A DNA stretch of 64,000 nucleotides from Delphinus delphis (taxonomy: Eukaryota; Chordata; Mammalia; Artiodactyla; Delphinidae): contig NC_082688.1 of the NCBI RefSeq assembly GCF_949987515.2, forward strand, positions 108,789,893 to 108,853,892, given 5' to 3'. Shown one piece after another: positions 12,302-22,647 of the stretch. Position 1 is the first letter of the stretch. Each line of letters starts with the position of its first letter. The position numbers and the translations under genes are program-made. Below the pieces are notes generated by a model that did no database searches, was not told where the DNA came from, and was given only the letters and a program-made list of their open reading frames with translations.

Positions 12302-12364
12302 TGAAGAAAGAAAAAAAAGAAGGAAGGAAGGAAGGAAGAAGGGAGGGAGGGAGGGAGGAAGAAA
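12302..12364. repeat. Purine-rich GAAA/GGAA/GGGA microsatellite
   Basis: A graded purine run shifts from GAAA through GGAA to GGGA repeat units. Purine-only tracts like this can adopt triplex structures and vary in length. Confidence 0.9.
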
Positions 12365-12429
12365 ACCAACTAATACAAATGTGTAACAGACGTGTCGAGT
12401 TCCACATTTCCAGAACTGGACTCTTGACT

Positions 12430-12810
12430 ATCCGTCCACATTGGCTTCTCCTCCCACCTCCCCATCTTCGCTGGTGGCCCCTCCTTCCCTTCAGACCCTC
12501 AGGCCAAAACACTTGTCTTGATTCTTGACGCCTCTCTTTTCTCACAACCCACATCTAAACCATCAGGAAGTCCTGCTGGCTGTGCTTTCAAAATACAAAA
12601 ATATATCCAAGTCCTAATACTTCTTACCACCCCCTCTGCTATCCTTCAGTCCCAACACCATCCTCTCTCACTGAGACGAGGCCACCAGCCTTCCAGGTGA
12701 CCTCTCCTGCCTCCATCTCATCCAATGTCTCTTCTCCATCTAGCAGCCAAAGGAGACTTTTTAAAACTGTTCAAAACACTGGAATGAGTCTCCACTGTAC
12801 TGAGAGTAAA
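12430..12810 (+). mobile_element. L2 LINE fragment (ORF2/3' region)
   Basis: Decayed L2 blocks in sense order: CTTGATTCTTGACGCCTCTC, CACATCTAAACCATCAGGAA, AGCAGCCAAAGGAGACTTTT and GTACTGAGAGTAAACAC. The 3' end is missing. Confidence 0.65.
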
Positions 12811-13117
12811 CACTTGTGACAGCAAAAGGAAAAAGGGCCTGAGGCTGTCCTCAAACAGCTTCCAGGCCAGTTGTTGGTATTCTCAAGAGGGAAACAACCA
12901 GGAAGGAGCTATTTGAACAGCCGTTCAAAGAGAGTGGAATTTTCCTTCCAACCACAGTTCTCTTTTCATTGGACACATTTATAAACAAAAGAAAAGCTCC
13001 TGACTATCCCAACACTCTCGAATTTTCCGAGAACAGTAAGAGTCCTAGATGTTCTCTGCTTTGAAATCTTCCACTGGAAACTGTTGTGATTTTTTTTTTT
13101 TTAATTGGAATTAGTTT
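12811..13117. other. Unique DNA with a poly(T) run
   Basis: No gene is recognised. A T-run of about a dozen bases lies at 13090-13103. Minus-strand frames of ~100 codons spanning 13004-13639 resemble nothing known. Confidence 0.45.
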
Positions 13118-13270
13118 CCAGCACCTCTGCCACTTCTCAGCTGCATGACGCTGACGGGTCAGCTGGCTTTTGAGACGCAATTTCTCATCCGAGTTGGGAC
13201 TTAGCAGGGCCCGCCCAGCCTGACCCACAGGACCACGGCAAGAATTAACTGAGATTCTCATGTTTGGGGA
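13118..13270 (+). mobile_element. MIR SINE fragment, diverged
   Basis: The MIR order is retained: CTCTGCCACTTCTCAGCTGC, a decayed cytosine/thymine core, AATTTCTCATCC and GCAAGAATTAACTGAG. Poor conservation makes this a moderate call. Confidence 0.5.
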
Positions 13271-13753
13271 AAATTTTATAACGAAAGTGTATCCTGTACA
13301 CACGTATATCATTATTTAACACAACTGCTTAGCATCCTTCCTGGTGAAGGAGTAAACTGTTAGCATCCCATCACTCCACCTGCCGCCAGTGGTGACCCTC
13401 CCTATAAAATTACAAAGATTTCCAGACCCATCGGTGACCCCGTAGGCTTGGGTGCTCGCTGCTTCCCGTGTGACCATGTAATGAAGAGCAAGTGATGCCT
13501 TGTCCATTTTCAGAGCTGTCTTTTTCCTGCAGGGTTTGAAACCAAAGTGGCAAAGGGAATTGGGGCTGCTTGGAAAATGTAGCCTTTCCTTCCTCTTCCA
13601 GGAATCTCCGTGTACAAAGTCAGCTGCTATCATCAGCACGTTTCAGTTCCTGCCTCCTTGCTCTGCCACATCCCTAGCCTTGCTGAGAAAAAAAAAAATG
13701 CAAAGCCTCCCCAAGAAAGAGCAGAAAAGGTGACCTTGTAAGAATGCGCTGTA

Positions 13754-13870
13754 GGACTTCCCTGGTGGTCCAGGGGTTAAGACTCCGAGCTTCCAATGCA
13801 GGGTTCGATTCCTGGTCGGGTAACTAAGATCCCACATGGCGCGGCCAAAACAGAAAAATAAATAATAATA
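13754..13870 (+). mobile_element. CHR-type SINE, short (~115 bp) tRNA-only form
   Basis: Head GGACTTCCCTGGTGGTCC, B-box GGTTCGATTCC, GATCCCACATGGCGCGGCC and a short AAATAATAATA tail. A few bases are missing from the region between the A- and B-boxes compared with the copy at 60889. This form lacks the long 3' half and is the most ruminant-like type in the window. Confidence 0.92.
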
Positions 13871-14486
13871 TTCTCTATCTAATTCTAGCATATCTCATGG
13901 AAGAAGTGTGTCTTTATATTTTAATAAATAGATCCTCCAAATCTCAGCCTAAGCGCCTCTTCTTCAGACCTTCATTCCCCAACCCACAATCTTTCTCAAA
14001 GCATCTTGCTTTTCTTAACTATTGTTCACCACGGTTTGCTGTTAGATGCATTTGTTTGTTTCCACATGTCTGCCTGCGGCCGCCAGACCCTAAACTTTCT
14101 GGGAGTAACAACCATACCTGCTGTCCTCAGCGCTATGCTCCCTTCCAAGGCACCCGGCCCACTGTCCAGGCCCAACACACATTTTGAATGAGCAACTGAG
14201 TTAAACAAATAGATAAGAGGGAGAAGGCCTTCCAGTTCCTCATGCCAGATACATCTCAACCTCAACACTTAGTCAGCTCGCCCCACCGTCCCGTGTAGGC
14301 CTGGATTTTCACCCTCCCTGTTCACTGCCATCCAAGTGCAGTCACTCCATAGCACCTCAACCCTTACTGGTCTTCTCCCTCCTTCTACTCTTACGAGTGA
14401 GTGCTGCTTTCCTAAAACAGTCTGTTAAGTTTCCAGAATATAGTCTACAATTTAGATTTCTTTTGTATCCTTCATGATGCATTTTA
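13871..14486. other. Unique DNA, no gene
   Basis: Overlapping 60-96-codon frames on both strands are unrecognised. The right edge contains the 5' copy (14472-14486) of the target duplication of the nested SINE that follows. Confidence 0.5.
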
Positions 14487-15055
14487 CTTTTTTTAAAGAT
14501 TTTTTTTTGATGTGGACCATTTCTTTTTTTTTTAAAAGTTATTTTTATTTATTTATTTTGGCTGTGTTGGGTGTTCACTGCTGTGAGCAGGCTGTCTCTA
14601 GTTGTGGCGAGCGGGGTCTACTCTTCGTTGCAGTGCACAGGCTTCTCATTGCGGTGGCTTCTCTTGTTGCAGAGCACGGTCTCTAGGCAGACGGACTTCA
14701 GTACTTGCGGCGTGTGGGCTCAGTAGTTGTGGCTCATGGGCTCTAGAGCACAGGCTCAGTAGCTATGGTGCACGGGCTTATTTGGTCCGCGGCATGTGGG
14801 ATCTTTCTGGACCAGGGATCGAACTCGTGTCCCCTGCATTGGCAGGCAGATTCTTAACCACGGCACCACCAGGGAAACCCCTGATGTGGACCATTTTTAA
14901 AGCCTTTATTGAATTCATTACTATATTGCTTCTGTTTTATGCTTTGGTTTTCTGGCTGCGAGGCATGTGAGATCTTAGCTCCCAACCAGGGATCAAATCT
15001 GCACCCCCTGCATTGGAAGGCAAAGTCTTAACCACTGGACCACCAGGGAAGCCCC
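14487..15055 (-). mobile_element. Older CHR-type SINE, interrupted
   Basis: A minus-strand SINE whose head (antisense GGACCACCAGGGAAGCCCC) lies at 15037-15055 and whose A-tail (T-rich on the plus strand) lies at 14487-14507. Flanking copies TCATGATGCATTTTA (14472-14486) and TCATAATGCATTTTA (15056-15070) form its target duplication with one mismatch. It is split by a second SINE at 14523-14881, so it is the older of the two. Confidence 0.88.
14523..14881 (-). mobile_element. CHR-type SINE nested in an older SINE
   Basis: A minus-strand long-form SINE: T-rich AAAT tail at the left, antisense long 3' half, antisense B-box GGGATCGAACTCG and head near 14870. A perfect 15-bp duplication TGATGTGGACCATTT (14508-14522 and 14882-14896) brackets it and lies within the A-rich end of the older SINE, proving the order of insertion. 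The 122-codon frame across it is repeat sequence. Confidence 0.93.
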
Positions 15056-15070
15056 TCATAATGCATTTTA

Positions 15071-17377
15071 AATAAGATAATCTAAGACAGAGTCTGCCCT
15101 CAGCCAAGGGCTCTCTAAAATGGCATGAGAGGTACAGGGCTGACAAAAGGGCTCAAAATAACTTAGAAATAATTCACATAACTTTTGAATACATAGTGTC
15201 TGTGACTCATACCTCATTTCAATTATTAGCCCTCAATAGTGCATAATCAAATATCTTTCAGGCCCCAAATCGCACTCCCAGTAATTCAGCCTCATAATTC
15301 TTTGCTGAAACAGAAATGCCTCTCACCCAAAAAAATATTCCAACACAGGAAAAAAGATAAAACGCTTTAGTAGTATTCTAGACCTACTTCAGTATTCGAG
15401 AATGTCTGCTGTAGATGCAACTGCCCCTTGGGACTTCTCCTGCCCAGGTGGCCATTTCTCCTTCTTTAATTCACATCTGATATTCTCCTTCTGTCCTCCA
15501 GTTAGGAAAATATAGATACGGTTTTCAGGTGAACCCAGTCTTCAGTAAAACAGAGAGGAAAAACAGCAAAAAAGTCTGACAGCGTTGTATTCCTAGCCAA
15601 AACTTTGGATTCAGCATAACTTAAATTATGTGTTTAATTATCTAATTCTTCCAATGTAACTATATTTTGTGTTGACTTTTTGGAAACCCTTCATTATTTG
15701 CATATCTTCTGACCCCCCCCGAAAAAATATGAGCAATTAATAATTTTTAGCAGTCAAGCTAAGTTTGGAGTTGATGACAATGCGTGAACTAAAATACCTA
15801 CCTAAATACAAAGAAACTCTTCTAAAATAGAAATTTGGAGCTTTGAGAATTTATTGAGAACTTTATTACATTCCTCTGTGGTTTATCTCCTTTCAGTTTC
15901 CCACAAATGTATACACCTTTGGAGGTAGAGATGATACTGCTTAATCTGCCCCGACTCATGTGGCTTCTTTGAGAAGCTTTTAGAAAGGAATGAAGAGGCT
16001 TAAGCACACTTTGGGTTGATGTGTCTTGATCTGTAACATCACAAAAAGCAATTAACTTCTTGTATCCTTATCTAAGTTAGATGCTGTTGAAATACTCAAA
16101 GACCAAAAAGTAAAACTGCCCAACCTAAGAAGAAATAAGCTCTAAAAGTCTTTTTGTCTTCCAAAAAGGTTAAAATCTCAAGTTCAACATGTGATCATAC
16201 GTGGAGGAACAGAATACAAATGTGTGTAAACATGGCGACAAAGAATCTCCAAGGTTGTTCCATCGTGAGACTGATTAAAATTTGACATGTTTGAACTCTC
16301 AACACATTTGCTGAACTTCCGGAAAGTTCTACCCTTCATAATTAACCACTAATGAAATTTTACTAGGAAAAAAAATTACAAGCTCTAGTCAGAATCTCTT
16401 TAAGTCTGAGGGAGCAAATTCCATGAGAATGATCACCTTCCTATATGAGAGACTGCCACAGAAAGGCTCTGAAACCAATCTGTCCCCAACAGCTAATAAT
16501 TCACCTATTATCAAACCCTCTAGAATCATAATACCTCAGTCCCAACTGTATGCCTGCAAATTTGTGACAAAACAGTTGATGAATTGCAGTGACTGGCCAA
16601 ATTGGTGATGTGCCTTGGGGTTTCAGAACTCCACCCACCCTACGTGTGAGAAGAATTTATGAAGATAACATGACACGCTAATATATTTTTACAGCTTAAA
16701 CAAGATATTCCATGCCATTTTTGAGCACCACACGTAGTTTATCAATATAAATCCTAAGACCTTTATCCCCTTTTGTTTCTTTGCTGCTACACATAATATA
16801 ATTATCAAAAAGGTTAAGACTGACGAGTGGAAGAATTTCAATCCTGGACAGAAGCTCTCTTTTCCCTTTCTTTTTCTATTTTCATTCATTGGTTCATTTC
16901 GATTTTTGTTGTTTTTGTTACAGTTGTCGTAATACAATCTTCAGCCATAGCAAAAACACGTAAAACACTTTGAATGGCTTCAATGTGACCTTTGAAAAAC
17001 CTTATTCCTCTATCTGCATTTAGATGGGTCAGGTGGTGTGTCAGATCCTAAAGCAGCATTGGCTGGCATTCAGGTATCTTTCAGAGAGAAATCAGGGTCA
17101 CCACCTCCGTCGGATAAAACTCTTAGTTCGTAGGTAGAAAGACATCAGCACTGTCCTCTGCCCCAGCTGTTGGTGAATGTCAGGTCTGCGTCAGAGGGCT
17201 GTTCTCATTCTCTAAGATGGTTTGAGCAGTTAATTATGGAAAAGTACTCCAGGCATCCCTGCTTAATCAAATTTTGTATATAAATATATAATGTATATGA
17301 GTAGTCAAGAAAATTCCTGTAAATTGAAAGAGTTAACATGTACCAGGCCTGTCAGTGCTTATGATAAAAAAAAGAAC
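15071..17377. other. Unique DNA, no gene or recognised repeat
   Basis: About 2.3 kb of moderately A/T-rich sequence with no repeat I can name. A C-run lies at 15713-15720. Frames up to 82 codons are unrecognised. Confidence 0.5.
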
Positions 17378-17640
17378 AAGCAGCTAACATTTGGTGAGTC
17401 ATTAGCCCATGCCTGGCACGGTGTACTTTCCCTGCATTAGCTCACTCAGCCCTAATACAACCCTACGAGATAGGAACTATTACAATGCCCATTTTCTAAA
17501 AGAGGAAACAGGCTTCTGGGGTTTAAATAAGGTTTAAAAAATAAAAAAACTTCTAAGTGGAAGAGCAGGAATTTGAACTTGAGTCTAGCCTACTTCAAAA
17601 TCCGTGCCCTTGAGAGCTAGGCTTAATGGTTTCTATAAAA
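17378..17640 (-). mobile_element. Near-full-length MIR SINE
   Basis: Antisense MIR in order on the plus strand: CTAACATTTGGTGAGTCATT, CATGCCTGGCACGG, GCATTAGCTCACTCAG, ACAACCCTACGAGATAGGA, ATGCCCATTTTCTAAAAGAGG, then GAATTTGAACTTGAG near the tRNA-like end. At about 260 bp it covers almost the whole consensus. Confidence 0.82.
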
Positions 17641-18318
17641 TTCATACACACGTCACGTTACTTTGAAATTTCTCAAACAGAAAACATGCACTGGAATAAG
17701 ATTTAGCCATCTCACGAATCTTTTAAAATCAGATATGGAGGAGCGTCATCACCAGTTGTGAACAAAGTGATCTTGGAAAATTTACTTAAAACCTCCAAGC
17801 GTCAGTTGACTCATTTGTATAAAGCTCCCAAGATTATGAAGGGATACATGAGATCGTGTATGAGAGAACAGAGGAAAAAACCACAGGTGGAGCATTTTCC
17901 CCGTTAATCCATTTACAGAGTTTCAATATTTAAGATAACTCAATTTGAAAACTGATGAGTTTTCTCTCTTACACGTATTTTCTCTCTTAATACCTTGCTT
18001 GCAGTGGGCAATGTCATAAATATCTCTTGAAGAGAATGGAATGTTTCCAGTAACCCCTCCTAGGAAAACGTAGCCTGATTGAAACTTTGGTGATGGCTTC
18101 CTCCTATTGCATTTTGTCCGTAGGAATCTGTACACCGAACTCCAAGTGTACGCTCTCATGTAAGAGCACATCGCATTCTAAAATTGAAACTGAAAAAAAA
18201 ACCAAACATACAACAGGTAAAACCTCAGGCATCTGTAGAAGCACTGCCTTAAAAAGATGTGCAAATATAATACACTGCTTTCGGAGAAAGGCGTCTCTGA
18301 AATTCTCAGCAGTAGGTC
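17641..18318. other. Unique DNA, no gene
   Basis: No repeat or gene is recognised. A 166-codon minus-strand frame (18104-18604) runs from unique DNA through a DNA transposon end into an LTR, so it is chance. Confidence 0.5.
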
Positions 18319-18390
18319 TAGAGCTGTCCCATCCACTAGCCACACTGACTACTGAGCATTTGAAATGTGGTCCAAAATGAGATCTGCTCT

Positions 18391-18655
18391 TGACACTGAG
18401 CCCAAGCTCACTCTGCTCATCAAATGCAGGCCAATAAATCGGGAGAGGTGTTGGGGCAAGGAAGAACGACTTTAATCGAAAAGCCCGCAGACTGAGAAGA
18501 CGGCAGAATAGTGTGTCAAAGAACCATCTTCCCTCACTCTGAATTTGGGCTCCTTTTATACAGAGGAAGGGGAGGGGGAGGGGCCCAGTGCAATGCCAGA
18601 CCAATGGCTGAGCAAGACCACTAAAGGCTGCTTGCTGACAGCCTACCCCATTACA
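18391..18655 (-). mobile_element. Solo LTR of an ERV1-type endogenous retrovirus
   Basis: The antisense of this block begins TGTAATGGGG and ends GTGTCA, so it has TG...CA ends. It contains a TATA box (TATAAAAGGAGCC), a downstream ATTAAA-type polyadenylation signal and a TTCTTCCTTGCCCC stretch, the expected U3-R-U5 order. It is flanked by the 4-bp duplication CTCT (18387-18390 and 18656-18659), the size made by gammaretrovirus-like integrases. No internal viral genes are present, so it is a solo LTR from recombination between two LTRs. The duplication sits inside the hAT element, so it is younger than that element. The exact LTR family is not known to me. Confidence 0.75.
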
Positions 18656-18807
18656 CTCTAAGAGTAAAATCTGAAGAGTTGTTTTTTTTTATGTTTTTGT
18701 CCGTGTGAGGGAATTCTGGGTGAGGGAGGAGGTGAGAGAGCTCCCTGAGTGTGAAGACTTAGGATGGAAAAAAAAACGAATGTAAAATGCCTCATTAATA
18801 ATTTTAT

Positions 18808-19053
18808 TAACGGTGGTGGTGGTGTCATGAATTGGGAGATTGGGATTAACATATATACACTAATATGTATAAAATGGACAACTAATAATAAAATAAAATA
18901 AGCACACATTTCTAAAGTTTAAAAAAAAAAATTGACCTTAGCTATAACAGGCAGAAAACAGAAATATTGTGTAGAGATTTGGTGAACATATTTTTGTGAT
19001 GCTTTGAAAAAGTTCTGAATAAATTTGAATATTGTATTACTGTTTAAAAAAAT
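18808..19053 (+). mobile_element. LINE-1-derived composite insertion
   Basis: Positions 18822-18885 match the L1 3' UTR (GAATTGGGAGATTGGGATTA, TATATACACTAATATG, AAAATGGACAACTAATAA). They are followed by an A-rich stretch, an 11-A run near 18920-18930, then about 120 bp of non-L1 DNA and a final A-rich end. The whole insert is bracketed by AATAATTTTAT (18797-18807 and 19054-19064) within the hAT element. The extra DNA may be a 3' transduction, or there may have been two events. Confidence 0.65.
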
Positions 19054-19376
19054 AATAATTTTATGCTGACTGCATGTTGAATGGATTCTATTTGGACTAT
19101 ATCATATATAATATTTATATATATATGATATAACATATATGACTATACAGTCATATAAAAATTAACTTCACCTGCCTCTTTTTACTTTTTAATGTGGCTA
19201 CTAGAAACTTTAATACTGTGAGAGTTAATGGTTCACATTATTTAACTGTTCAGTGCTGGCCTAGAGTGTTTACCAAATCTAATCTCTATAATTAAGCAAT
19301 AATATAATTTATTACTGGCAAAAATATAAAACACAAGCAATTACAGAATCTAGGAAGTAGATTAAAAGTCATTCAG

Positions 19377-19825
19377 GGGACTTCCCTGGTGGTGCAGTGG
19401 ATAAGAAGCCGCCTGCGCAGGGGACACAGGTTCGAGCCCTGGTCCGGGAATATCCCACATGTCACTGAGCAATTAAGCCCTTGTGCCACAACTACTGAGC
19501 CTGTGCTCTAGAGCCCACAAGCCATAACTACTGAAGCCTGTGCTCTGCAACAAAAGAAGCCACTGCAACGAGAAGCCCGCACACCGCAACAAAGAGTGGC
19601 CCCCACTAGCCACAACTAGAGAAAGCCCATGCGCAGCAACGAAGACCCAATGCAGCCAAAAATAAATTAATTAAATTAAAATCCTAAAAAAAGAAGTAAT
19701 CCGTATTCCTCGCTCCCATCCCTGGTATCATTGCTGTCATTCATCTCACTTGTATATATAAGCTGGCTATACCTATGATATACACACAAGCATAAATAAT
19801 TGAATAAATTAAGCTTTAAAAAAAT
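19377..19825 (+). mobile_element. CHR-type SINE with possible transduced 3' DNA
   Basis: The SINE proper (19377-19680) is a long-form copy: head GGGACTTCCCTGGTGGTGC, B-box GGTTCGAGCCC, long 3' half and an AAATTAATTAAATTA tail. About 145 bp of unrelated DNA follows, ending in TTAAAAAAA, and only then comes a second copy of AGTCATTCAG (19826-19835), matching 19367-19376 left of the SINE. The simplest reading is that pol III read past the SINE and the downstream DNA was copied with it. Chance repetition of 10 bp is the alternative. Confidence 0.7.
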
Positions 19826-19934
19826 AGTCATTCAGTACATCCTCAGGGCTGTTGAGAGACAGTAAACTCTAACTTTACCATATTGTTTAGTAAAATGGAA
19901 ATCATTCTACAATAAAAAAATTTAATCATATTAG

Positions 19935-20298
19935 CTGTCATAAAAAAACACCACAGACTGAGTGGCTTAAACAACAGAAATTTATTTCTCATAGATCTGG
20001 AGGCTGGAAGTGCCAGCTCAAGTTATGTGCAATTTGACTCTCTCTCCTTGGCTTACACGTGGCCACCTTCTCCCTGTGTCCTCACATCGTCTTTTCCACG
20101 TGTGTCTGTGTCCTAATCTCTTCTTCTTATAAGGAGGCCAGTCCTATTGGATTAGTGCCCACCATATGACCTCATTCACCTTCATTACCTCTTTAAAGGG
20201 CCTATCTCCAAATACAGTCACATTTCGAGGTACTGGGGGATTAGGCTTCTACACAGGAATCCGGAGTGGGGGGGTGGGACACAAGTCAGCCCATAACA
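19935..20298 (-). mobile_element. MaLR LTR (MLT1-like)
   Basis: Antisense of the block starts TGTTATGGGCTGACTTGTGT and passes through CCTAATCCCCCAGTACCTC, TTATAAGAAGAAGAGATTAG, GTGAGGACACAGGGAGAAGG and AGAAATAAATTTCTGTTGTT. These are the signature blocks of mammalian ERVL-MaLR LTRs. It is a solo LTR with no internal sequence. Confidence 0.88.
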
Positions 20299-20719
20299 AT
20301 CATTCAGCTAAGTATTTAAAGAAAAATCCATTATGAACATTGTTTCTTTTTTCTGATTATAGAAGCTTTGTAATATATTAATGGATTTCCTGAGTGAATC
20401 CTTGCTTAAGAAAAATCTCTCTCCAAATGATGAATATTTGTAATCCTATAGACATATATTTCTCTTTACAGAAGTAACTTGAACTTCCACTTTATAAATC
20501 AATGTCTTGCAAGTCTTTTTATTGGTTTCCCAGAGTTTAACTCCAGGGAGATCATACTTTTCTCTCCGGACAAAATGGAGGCGTTTGGGGCATCGTTGAA
20601 CAGTATTGTATAAGGCAGGAGGATTCACCCAACATTCACATAAGCTGAGCTTTGACTTTTCGCATTACACAGGTTCTTTTTATGATCTGTTGAAAATGTT
20701 TCTCAATGCTGGTTGGGTT

Positions 20720-20930
20720 GATGCACGTGGTAGTTAAGACTACAGACAGTCCTCAAAATGGCAACGACCGAAGGTCAAACCCCCGATTTGCTAGTTCCTC
20801 AATGTGTGATCCGAGGAACATTGTTTAACCTCTTACACCTCAGTTTCCTGATCTACAATGTAAGAAAAATAAGGGTACCCTTAATCACAGGGCTGTGAGG
20901 AGGATGAAATAATTAAATTCCTGCTCCAAC
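20720..20930 (+). mobile_element. MIR SINE
   Basis: Sense MIR: GGTAGTTAAGACTACAGAC near the tRNA-like start, then ACATTGTTTAACCTCTTAC, CTCAGTTTCCTGATCTACAA and GGGCTGTGAGGAGGATGAAA. Confidence 0.75.
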
Positions 20931-21777
20931 AGATGAACAACTAGTTTCTTTCATTGTTCTCTATGTCACCACGTAACACCTAGGGAGACAACAGGTGATG
21001 GGTCTCTTAATACAGCAGCTCACTTTAGGTACTTTGTCTCCACACACTGTGTTTGGTTTGTGACTCAGCCACCAATAGCCATTAAGAAATATTATTTTGA
21101 GCTATGATTGGGAGAACAGTAGCAAAAAAGATTATTTTTTGGAAAGACGTCTTTGAAAATGGCACAAAAATACATTATAATAGAAGTCGAGGGGACAGAA
21201 AACAATGTTTGGGAATATCATCAACAGGTGTAGGAAAAAGGGAAGACTTGTTGAAGAGGTAGATTATTACAAGTTTGCAGTCAGCAACGACAAAAGTGAG
21301 GTCAAAGCTTGGTTTTGATTCAAATAAGAATCCAGGAGCAGACATGGGAAAAAGTGACCCTAAAATAACTCACTTAGGGGTGAAACCATAGCCATGAGGT
21401 GAGTCCAGCTTTCCTGACACATTAGGAAAATGTATATGAGCTAAATCTGAAAAAGCAAAAGCAAACTGTCTAACTTAACAGCAGGAAGTAACAGATTTTA
21501 TGCCCCCACCAATCCCTTTTTTGTTTCTTAGGATCCAGGAAGAATCGGAAAAGTCTTGTCAACAAGACAAGCAATCAGGAATGAAAAAAATTGTTACTGA
21601 CTGTTCTTTCAGAGGGATTACAGTAACATCTGGTTGGGATTGCTTACTTATTTAAATCTTTCTTCAAAAGTCTTTAACTTGGAAAAAGGAAACATTCAGT
21701 TGTTTCAGAAATCGAGACTATTAGTTGACACATAATTATTTTACTTTGTGACATTTTATAAAAAACTTATCCCACTA
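20931..21777. other. Unique DNA, no gene
   Basis: No repeat or gene is recognised. Confidence 0.5.
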
Positions 21778-21790
21778 TGTAAATGTTGAT

Positions 21791-22117
21791 TTTTAAAAAA
21801 TTTTTATTGGAGTAGAGTTGATTTACAATGTTGTGTTAGTTTCAGGTGTACAGCAAAGTAAATCTGTTATACATATGCATAGATGCACTCTTTTTTAGAT
21901 TCTTTTCCCATATAGGTCATTACAGAGTACTGAGAAGAGTCCCCTGCGCTATACAGTAGGTCCTTATTAGTTATCTATTTTATACATAGCAGTGTGTATA
22001 TGTCAATCCCAATCTTCCAATTTATCCCTCCCACCGCCCTTTCCCCCATGGTAACCATAAGTTTGTTTTCTACATCTGTGATTTTATTTCTGTTTTGTAA
22101 ATAAGTTCATTTGTACC
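21791..22117 (-). mobile_element. LINE-1 3' end, 5'-truncated
   Basis: Antisense L1 3' UTR: poly(T)-like start, TTGGAGTAGAGTTGATTTAC, GTGTTAGTTTCAGGTGTAC, CTATACAGTAGGTCC and CATGGTAACCATAAG. A target duplication TGTAAATGTTGATT (from 21778 and from 22118) marks a single insertion of about 330 bp, ordinary 5' truncation. No ORF2 is retained. Confidence 0.9.
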
Positions 22118-22432
22118 TGTAAATGTTGATTCTTAAGCCAATGGTGAAAACAGCTAATTAAATTGCTACAGGCTTATATTTCTTTTCCATGAGACTATTC
22201 CTTCTGGGTACTGTTTAAAGTGATCTAACCTGCATTTGATGAAATTTTCAAAAAACCAACACTGATGTTTTGAGCCAGACTTCAAAGAAACAATTTATCT
22301 TGGTTTGTCACACAGGGCATTGTCTCATCACTAAGTCTGTGCCAGAAATCTTGAAATTGCTATAGAACAGTAATACATCAGTCCTCTTACCTTACTAGGG
22401 TTTTTAAATCTGTGGTCAAAAAAAGATTGAAG

Positions 22433-22640
22433 GGCTTCCCTGGTAGCGCAGTGGTTGAGAGTCCGCCTGCCAATGCAGGGGACACGGGTTCGTGCCCCGG
22501 TCCGGGAGGATCCCGCATGCCGCGGAGCGGCTGGGCCCGTGAGCCATGGCCTCTGAGCCTGCGCTTCCGGAGCCTGGGCTCCGCAACAGGAGACGCCACA
22601 ACAGTGAGGCCCGCGTACCGCAAAAAAAAAAAAAAAAAAG
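22433..22640 (+). mobile_element. CHR-type SINE, young ~205-bp subfamily
   Basis: Very clean copy: head GGCTTCCCTGGTAGCGCAG, B-box GGTTCGTGCCC, GAGCGGCTGGGCCCGTGAG and CCGCGTACCGC, then a pure A tail of 18 bases. A perfect 15-bp duplication, A-run plus GATTGAAG (22418-22432 and 22633-22647), overlaps the tail. The high CpG count and homogeneous A tail indicate recent insertion. Four small frames in it are repeat translations. Confidence 0.96.
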
Positions 22641-22647
22641 ATTGAAG

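Larger units (their letters stand above)
18319..19262 (-). mobile_element. hAT-family DNA transposon (MER3-like), split
   Basis: The left part (18319-18390) reads CTGTCCCATCCACTAGCCAC then GAAATGTGGTCCAAAATGAG. Middle parts continue with AGAGTAAAATCTGAAG (18664 on) and ACTTAGGATGG / GAATGTAAAATGCCTCATTA (18757-18807). The right part (19065-19262) has GACTGCATGTTGAA and TTTTTACTTTTTAATGTGGC, then the decayed terminus. These match the antisense of a non-autonomous hAT-Charlie element of the MER3 type. It is interrupted by a solo LTR (18391-18655) and a LINE-derived insert (18808-19053), and holds some further unexplained sequence at 18680-18755. Confidence 0.75.

Noticed and set aside
13004..13639. 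Two adjacent minus-strand frames of 102 and 107 codons
   Set aside because: No resemblance to a known family, one overlaps a MIR, and there is no splice or poly(A) context.
18104..18604. 166-codon minus-strand frame
   Set aside because: It crosses from unique DNA through a hAT transposon end into a solo LTR, so it cannot be one gene.
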